From Dendrolimus kikuchii (taxonomy: Eukaryota > Arthropoda > Insecta > Lepidoptera > Lasiocampidae): DNA of 64,000 nucleotides. Position 1 is the first letter of the stretch. Each line of letters opens with the position of its first letter. The DNA is taken from assembly GCA_019925095.2 (NCBI GenBank), contig CM034403.1, positions 7,073,690-7,137,689 on the forward strand. Reading direction: 5' to 3'. The notes beneath the pieces are model-generated. The model worked only from the letters and a program-made list of their open reading frames with translations. It was not told the origin of the DNA and did not search any database. The position numbers and the translations under genes are program-made. Below, piece by piece: positions 13,101 through 22,300 of this stretch.

Positions 13101-16100
13101 AGCAGAAAATCGTAATAACATAAAACGCATAAAGTCCGTTGATTTAAGATTCTCGTTTCGAAAATACACTTGTATCGCAACTCATGGATCGCAGTTGAAC
13201 TCAACTAATTATGTTTTAACGGGCCGGCCTATATATTCGCAACAACATGCAAACCATTCACTAAATTCACTAGAATTGTCAAACTGATCAGATTTAACCC
13301 GAAACACATACCGTTTACTTGCAGTACTATTTCAGCAATAAAACGGGTTATGATGTCTTCGACTCGACGGCCGGCCACAAAGATAAAATAATAGCAATTA
13401 ACAATAGACGGTTGTTTTTTAATATTAAGAAAATAAACGTGAACTAATGAAAATTAGTAATCAAGGCAACTATAAACGGATTACAGATAATTTAAATACC
13501 ACAGATAATAAAACACCTAATTTCAACCTGAATTGTATCAAAAAACTTAACAATAACAAAAAAACTGTATATTTTAAAATTGATTTGGTCCAAAAACATA
13601 AATGAATTATGATCTCCCATCATTGTACTAATTTGGATATTGCCCCTATTTCAGCAACAAATACAGTCATCGCAAAGCCTACTCGCCCCAATGTCCCCTA
13701 CACCAGAGACACAACAATTTGATGCTTTGAGCATAAACACGTCTAACGCGGAAGAACAAACCATAGACATTAAACACAACCGTAGACTAAGCGATGAGGA
13801 GAAACAGATGGAACATATAGAACATTTAAAAGAAAATAGTGGATTCAGGTCTTTGTCGGATCATAACCCGGAAATACATCACTTAGGAGAAGAATACAGT
13901 ATATCTGAAGTTACAGTGGATTTTGAAAGGCGAGAGGTAAGAATCGTAATTATTGATCTCTATAATAACTAACTTGAAAATTATGTGGGTTCGAATTTAG
14001 GCCAGGTAGCATGTAAAACATGGGCAGTTTTCTTTTAATGTTATATACATAGTCTGGCCATACATACTGTTACAATTAAAAAGAAACAAAATATTACATC
14101 TATCATTATGTAAGTCTTACGCAATAATGTATGTGCTAGTTTACAATAGACTGTAATCTGCTGTCCATGTATGTCATATTTTTATTTTTTCCTTTTCTTT
14201 GTTGCATAATAATTACAGATAATTTAAGAATTTCCTTTGAGTGAGGTTGCCTCGAAGAGATCGCTTTTAGCGATAAGTCCGCCTTTTGTTTTACCAAGTA
14301 ACTATTGTCTTGTTGTACATATTTTTGTAATTTTTGTTAATTATTTTGTAATTTTGGTTTTGGTGAACAATAAAGTGTTATCTATGTCTATCTATGTCTA
14401 CATTTGAATTTGGAATCTGTCATTTTTATATGATTGTTCATTGTGTTTTCTCATTTTGGCGCCAATACATTGTACAACATTTTGCGATATTAAAATGGAG
14501 TAGGGCGATAAAGAGAACCGAATCGCTGTGATTGCATTACACAAAGTAGGTATGGAGCCAAATGCAATTTTTAAAACTCTCCATACGCTTGGTACTAGTC
14601 AAATGTTTGTGTACCGGGCTATTAATAGGTACAATGAGACCTCCTCTGTTTGTGACAGAAAAATATCTGGCCGTCCATGTAGTGTTCGTACGAAAAAGGT
14701 GGTCAAAGCAGCAAGGGAAAAAATTCGAATAAATCCTGTCCGAAAGCAAAATATTTTATCTCGGGAAATGAAGATATCACCTAGAACCATGTCGCGTATT
14801 TTAAAAGATGACTTAGGACTTGCAGCCTATAAAAGACGCACTGGTCATTTCTTAAATCATAATTTTAAAAAGAATAGGGTGGTAAAATCGAAAAAATTAC
14901 TGAAGCGGTACGCAAAGGGAGGTCACAGAAAATTTTTGTTTACGGATGAGAAATTTTTTACAATTGAGCAACATTTTAACATACAAAATCACCGTATTTA
15001 TTCTGAAAGCTCTGAGGAAGCTTCTCAATTAGTTGACAGAGTACAACGTGGGCATTATCCGTCTTCAGTGATGGTTTAGTGGGGTGTAAGCTATGAAGGA
15101 GTGACTTGAGCCATATTTTTTGTAAAAAAGGTATCAAAACATCGGCAAAAGTGTATCAAGATACCATTGTTGAGAAGGTAGTTAAGCCGCTTAACAACAC
15201 CATGTTCCACTAAGAATGGTACTTCCAGCAAGAGTCGGCGCCGGGTCATAAAGCTCGGTCTACGCAGTCTTGGTTGGAAACGAATGTTTCGGATTTCATC
15301 AGAGCTGAAGACTGGCCGTCCTCTAGTCCCGATCTTAATCCGCTGGATTATGATTTATGGTCAGTTTTAGAGAGTACGGCTTGCTCTAAACGCCATAATA
15401 ATTTGGAGTCCCTAAAACAATCCATACGATTGGCAGTGAAGAATTTTCCCATGGCAAGAGTGCGTGCTTCTATTGATAACTGACCTCAACGTTTAAAGGA
15501 CTGCATTGCAGCCAATGGAGACCACTTTGAATAAGCTTTTTATATTTTAAGTTGTTTTATATTTATGTATTAAACTAACACTGTAAAACATGTAAATGTT
15601 ATTTTCAATAGAAAAAAAAATCTTTGTTACAATATTTATGGCAAGACTAGGTACATAATTTTAAATTGCCACATGCTGAAACTGAATATTTTGAGGATAC
15701 CTAAGCTCCCAGAGACTTAACCAATGTGTGAAATCTTCCATTCTGCTTTGGATAAGCATAACTCTCCTGAAATGGATAAACCTGAGCCCAGCAATGGCAT
15801 ATCTATATGTTGATATACAGGTGATTTTTTTCAAGTGGGCCTTCGGGGCCCATTCCTAAACTATACGAAATGGTGAAAGACACTCAAAGGAGTCTTGAGG
15901 CCGATTTTGATGATAACTAAAACTAAACATAATCTGTCATAACTAAAATAATATAATAATATTATTAATTTAACTTATTTATTTATTTATATAATTGCAA
16001 GCCATTTAGTAATCTAATATATAAAAATCGTGTGTCACGTTTGTGATTGAATTCCTCCGAAACGTCTTAAACGATTTTAGTGACCATTTTTTGTATACTT

Positions 16101-19100
16101 GGTAGGTAATAGGTCGAAAGTATTTTGCAACCTGCTATGGCGTTTTTTCTATTTGTATGGCAGAACAATGTTTGCCGGGTCATTGATATAATATTAATAA
16201 TTACATACATACATACATACATAACTTCACGCCAGTTCCCTCGCGGGGTAGGCACGAACAACAGAGTGCCATTTAGGCTTATTCTTACACACCTCACTTG
16301 CCTCTTTGACATTCATAACTCTTGTCATGCAAGCTCGTCTGTTCTTAAGGCTCCTGACATCACCTTCTGCTAGTACACGATCAATTTGATCATGGAAGGT
16401 GTGTCGTGGCCTTCCACGACTTCTGCATCCATCCACTTTTGCATTGTATATCTGTTTAGTCATTCTTTCATCATGCATTCTTTCCACATGCCCGAACCAC
16501 CGGAGCATTCCTTTCCTTACCTTCACCCCGACACTCTCTTTCAGACCAACTCTCTTTCTTACTTCGGTATTACGAACGCGGTCCGCGAGCGTCACTCCGC
16601 AAATTTTGCGCAGTGCTCGCATCTCGACCGCGTTTACTCTACTTTCATGCTCTTTCTTCCATACCCAACTCTCGCTTCCATACGTGAGCGTAGGTACCAG
16701 CACCGCGTTGTGTACGGCGAGCTGGGCCTTCTGGCTGAGGTTCTTAGCGCCTAGAAGTTTACCTAACGCTCCATTTAAACTATTCCCCAAATAATTATTA
16801 TCTATTATTATTATCTATTAATAATTAATAGATAATAATAATTAATTATAATCTATGGCATTTTTTGGGGCCCATGCAGGGAGTGGCGAGTCACCGTCTG
16901 CCCATTTTGCCATGTTCCTCGAACATTGCGACGGACCGACGCCATAGTCCCCATATTCCCAGACCCCTAGTACCACTAGAAGTTCACCCCAATAGCCTGG
17001 TACTGTTTGCTCTCCTTTCCCACAATAGTCCTGCACTGGCCGGGGCTTGTCCTTGAGTGCATTAGTGTGTGGTGGAGACAGGGATAATCGTCGGTCAGTG
17101 TCACGCCACATTTACATTAAAGTTGTCAAGGAGCCTCTACGTGTTGGCCTCCCCATGGCCCCACGCAAGCCCTCCAAAAGTCCGGGCCATTTTTATGGCC
17201 CGTGGTCTTGAAGGACATACAGTATATTAATTATAATAATAGGCACAACAATTTGCACGCCCTAGGGTGTGAACGAGTCATCGTATGAAATATTCCTACC
17301 ATATTTTTATGTACCATGTTTTATGTAATAAATGATGATTTGGTTTGATTGATTCGGCCACTTGTCAATAGCCGTGATCACAGAAGACTAAAGATGTCGA
17401 GTGTCAATGAGTTTTGTTTAAGTTTTATTTAGCCTACCGCCGACTTATTCATTTTAATTATTTAGTTTTAATTTTGTTTATGTTTATTTTCGCGAAAACT
17501 TAAGAAAATATTATTTTATCTGATGATTGAAAAATCGGCCCTTAGTACTTACTATTTAACCATATCTGTCCAATAAGCTTCAAAATTCTTCACATTTAGG
17601 TTATGCAATATATTCTATACAACATTCTATTTCAAAATTATAGAGTCCTACGGAGCATATGAACTTAAGTGAAGATAACGATAAGGAAGATATGAAACCA
17701 AACAATCACCCTGTCATTGTGATACCCTCGAATTGTTTGAAACAGATGGAGCAAGAGAAATCCAAGAAGAAAACTCTCGTGTTTATAGAAAACGAGTCTG
17801 AGGATACGCCATCATTGGTGAGATATTTCATTTATCTTTATAATCGAAAATTATTTTTCTCATTATTATTATAAATTATATATTTTATAAAATTAAAATC
17901 GAAATCGCCCCGTTATCTTCAAAGTTTACCAACCCAAAAAACAGAAAAAGTTTACCTACCGGGGGGCCTAAAACAGTCGCTTTTAGGAAATCGCCAAATG
18001 AAGTTGAAATGTGTCTAAATATATAGACAGGTGTAAAATGTAGCACGAGGTACCACTTTATTTTGATAGTTGTTATATTCGTAATACGAATCTGCGAAAG
18101 CGACCTCTTTAGGCCCCCTGATCTATATTTTGAAAGAAAAATATAATGATCTGTGCAGTAAATTACTTATTAGTCTTATTTCTTAGATTGTAATTTTGTA
18201 GTGTAATCTTTAATATGCAGCACATGGTTAATAATAAAAATCACAACATTAATATAAATGTTTCAGGAGAAGACTACAAGTTCTGTGGAAGGCAACATGT
18301 TGAATGTTGAAACTGAGATCGTGCCATATGATATGTCCCCATCGCCGCCCCCCGTTCTTTCGGATACTGGTATGCGTATTAAATTAATAAAAACTTTAAC
18401 ACAACACTATTCTCACATAGCGTATTTACAGTGTCAATTAAAATTTATCATAAGTTATCACTGGACATTAGGAAATATAATAAATTTAATATATATAGAA
18501 CTAAGTTAATTGATTATCTACAAATAAATAAGTGCATTTATGTGTGCTATGTATTTCTATTAAATGGCCGAGTTTCGTTTCTGAATGTTTTAATCTACTT
18601 CTTGTATAGAGAAGTTCGTTAGCATCGAAACTAACACCAAACAGGAATAAAGTAGGTACAAAGTTCGGATTGTATTTTTGTACAAACTTTATTTATTAAC
18701 TTAGTAACATCACTATCATCCATAGTTGTCACCAATACGATAATATACTATACACAATACATCATATATATATATATATAGTATGCAGTTCTTGTGAATT
18801 CAGTCCTAGTACAGATAAAATTGTCAATTTGTTGACATATCTTGTTGAATGTTCAGAAGGCCTGTGTCATTGGCGCCTTATTAAGCAGTTGGTCTTGCCG
18901 TATGGTACTACGGACTTGGTTGCTGCCTACGTCTCATCATATAATTTGCTGGAATGTCTAATTTGATTTCAGCCAAACGTTGTACACGCGAAACTTTGCA
19001 CGTTATTTAAATCTGAACAAATGCTGTTCATAGAACATTTGAGGGAAAATGGCATGTCTTTCTGACTCACAAATAAAATGTAATTTGCAGTACACATTTT

Positions 19101-19283
19101 CATGAAATTAGAATTAAAAAATAATTTTTGATAATCTACCAGTAAAGGGCTATCTAAATAATCTTGCTATCTCGTTCGCGCAATCCCACATTTTAGAAGA
19201 TATAAATGGACAGAATTTACTTATTACCACCAATATTAACAATAATATTACGATTGTTTCTTATAAGTTTGATTTCGATTCCA

Positions 19284-19315
<32 letters not shown>

Positions 19316-22300
19316 CACAGGTGAATTTTTCAAGTGGGCCTTCGGGGCCAAATCCTAAACTATATGAAATAGCGAAAAATACTCAAAGGAGCCTCGAAGC
19401 CGATTTGGATAAAAGCTAAAGTGGTCTTATTAGATTTTTGAAAAATTTAATTTTACAGAAATCGAATAAGACAACGACTTGGCGATCTGACGATTTTGAA
19501 AAAATAAAAACACACTTCTCGTATTATTACACCAAATCACAGTGTAGTTTGTTTATCCGTGCAGGAACGGAGAAAGAATACAATTTCCTGCGGCCAGGCG
19601 GCCTGTCGTAAGAGGCGACTAAATAACTCACAGCCAGGTGGTAGGGTATTTGCTCGACTGGATGGCGACCATCCCTGGTCTAGAGTATACCGCCATAACA
19701 ACCTTGTGTTGTGTTCCGGCATTAGTGACCAGGTTCCAGTCTCGTTTAAGAGAGCCGCAGCGCATTTGTAGCACCTTTGGTGTTGCAAATGTCCATAGGC
19801 GATGGTAACCGCTTTCCATCAAGTGGGCCGTCTGCCTGTCTGCTGAACTCCTGCAATAAAAAAAAAAAAATGACCAGTTTCTGTGTAGGAATGTAAAACG
19901 GCAAAACAAAGGACAGGGGTTGTTTTTAACTAAATGTTCTATTGGCGTCTCCAGACTGTCTGATTCAACTGTTTTGTTTGTTGGTTAGAAATGGCCCGTA
20001 CGAACGACCTCGGTTGCCCCCGCAAGGCGTGCAACTGCACCAAGTCGCAGTGCCTCAAAATGTACTGCGACTGCTTCGCCAACGGCAAGTTCTGCAACAA
20101 CTGCAACTGCAACAATTGCCACAACAACATCGAGAACGAGGTGCTGCGCCAGAAGGCCATCAGGGCCTGTCTCGAGAGAAACCCGAACGCGTTTAGGTAT
20201 GTTTTACACCTTACCCGCGCCCCATACCACATTCAACTTAGCATGCGATAAAATGTAAACAAAGAAAACAGTGTTTGTCAATCTATATTTTTATTAATGA
20301 AATGTCGGGTGCCTACTAATGTTTCATTTATTTTTTATATAACAAAAAGAAAACAAACAATTTACTAAAAACGGAGGAGAAATTTGACAAAAGTAACAAG
20401 GGAATACCAAGAAATAAATGAAATTGTCTTGGAAACTGGAACTGCACTGTCACATCAGCAAGTTGACCGATAGTAAATACAGTGGAGACAACATGATCGA
20501 CAAAACGACACATTGAAATGTGAAATGTTCATATTAACTGTACTCTATAATTTGGTAGTATTAAAAAAAAACGTGCCGACTTTGAGAATCACATCTTTTT
20601 TTAGCATGTCAAGTTTCTAATTTATAATTTACTAGCTGTGCCCGCAACTTCGTCCCCGTGGTTTTTTTTTGTGCGATTCTAATTTTAAAAGTAGGCTTTG
20701 ATACTCCTTATAATATTAGCTATCTGCCAGTGACAGTCCCGTCAAAATCAGTCCAGCCGTTTCAGTGATTAGCCGGAACGTCCAGACAGACAGATAAAAA
20801 TTCTAAAAATTGCAGTTTCTGAATCTCCTGGTCCGAATTATCCCCTCCCCCCCCCCCCATTTTTTCACATTTTTATTTTGACATTACAAAAAGACGCTAA
20901 TTTTATTTATTTGTATAGATTTCAATTTGGTTTCTTACAAGGGTTTTCAAAAATCTAATAATACCCCTTTAGTTTTCGTCAAAATCGGCTTTCGCTATTT
21001 CGTACATATATTTTAGGATTCGGCCCTACAGGGCCCACTTGAAAATTTCACCTGTAAACATATAAGATTTGTATGGATGCATTAATTCAAAGGTATTTTG
21101 TTGCAGGCCGAAAATTGGCAAGGCGAAGTCGGCTGGGCCGGAGCCAGTGCGGCGGCACACCAAAGGCTGCAACTGCAAGCGGAGCGGGTGTCTCAAGAAC
21201 TATTGCGAGTGCTTCGAGGTATTTCTCTTTATATATGCAGACAAATATACACATCGTCTATTTCTTCGTAAGCCAAAGCTAAGTGTGTATAACGGAAAAT
21301 CAGAAGTTAATTTTTTTTATAGCACAGGCAAACGGCCCATCTGACGGAAAACGGTTACCATCGCCTATGGACATTTGCAACACCAATGATGTTACCAATG
21401 TGCTGTTGCTCTCTAAATGGAGACTGAAACATGGGCATTAATGTCGAATCTCAATGCAAGGTTGTTTGGCGACATACTCTAGACCAGGGGTGGTAGTCAT
21501 CCAGACTGGCAACTACCCTACCACCTGACTGTGGGTTGTTTTGTCGCCTCTTACGACAGGCTATCCGGCTGCAGGAAGTTGTATACTTTCTCCGTTTTTG
21601 CACAGATAGAATTACGTATATCGCTATAGAAATAGTTTTAATTATGGTTTAAACAATAGTTTTAAATGCGCTATTTGAAGCGTTATATTTGGAAAATGGT
21701 TATGACGTCCTTCGTTTTTTGTGTTCGTACAAAATCTTTTGCGACTTTTCTATGACTTAAGGAATGGTGGTTAAATAATTGTCTTTTATGACGCCACGGT
21801 CCTAATAAACATTCGCGATCGTGATGTCTATGATCAACCAAGTTGAGAACTAATTTTCTTGCCGTACAGTGTGTTGCATTTATTATTTTTTTCGTATTCG
21901 AGATGCTAGTTATGAGGAATCAAAGCCAGAGTGTGCCTGAGCGCCACATATCATCACAAGGATAAGGGAAAGGTAATCGTAGGATTGTAGTTAGACTGGC
22001 CAGCATACAAATTTCGCGAAAACTGGAACCTAACCCTTGTTTCGTCCACCTCGGGACATAGAGATTCAATTCTGTCGCCTTTAAACGAATTTTATTAATC
22101 TTCGATTGCATACAGTGCAAATGTAACAAGGTTGCATTGTGGTTGTAGGCGAAGATCGAGTGCACGGCGATGTGCAAGTGCGTGGGGTGCCGCAACGTGG
22201 AGGAGGCGGTGGGCAAGCGCATGGCGATGGGCGGGCTCGACGCGGACGGCCACTACGACCCCATGTACAGGCCGCCACCCAACAACAACAACAGGTATGC

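Larger units (their letters stand above)
14048..15651 (+). mobile_element. maT (DD37D) Tc1/mariner element, copy 1
   Basis: The terminal inverted repeats read catagtctggccatacatac at the left and the complement of gacctagtcttgccataaat at the right. TA duplications lie at 14046-14047 and 15652-15653. A second copy with the same ends is at 43474-44767. This copy is about 300 bp longer because a LINE tail interrupts its 5' non-coding region. Confidence 0.88.

Noticed and set aside
12890..13204. 104-codon minus-strand frame in the LIN54 intron
   Set aside because: No domain, intronic, and its AT-rich composition makes such a frame unremarkable.
16386..16794. Open frames on the plus strand opposite the RTE copy (122 and 131 codons)
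   Set aside because: They are antisense to the clear reverse-transcriptase frame and have no domain; shadows of the minus-strand coding.
19989..21218. Cysteine-rich exons as a metallothionein
   Set aside because: The CNCTKSxCLKxYCDC and [15 protein letters not shown] order is the LIN54 CRC pair, and both exons splice into the LIN54 frame.
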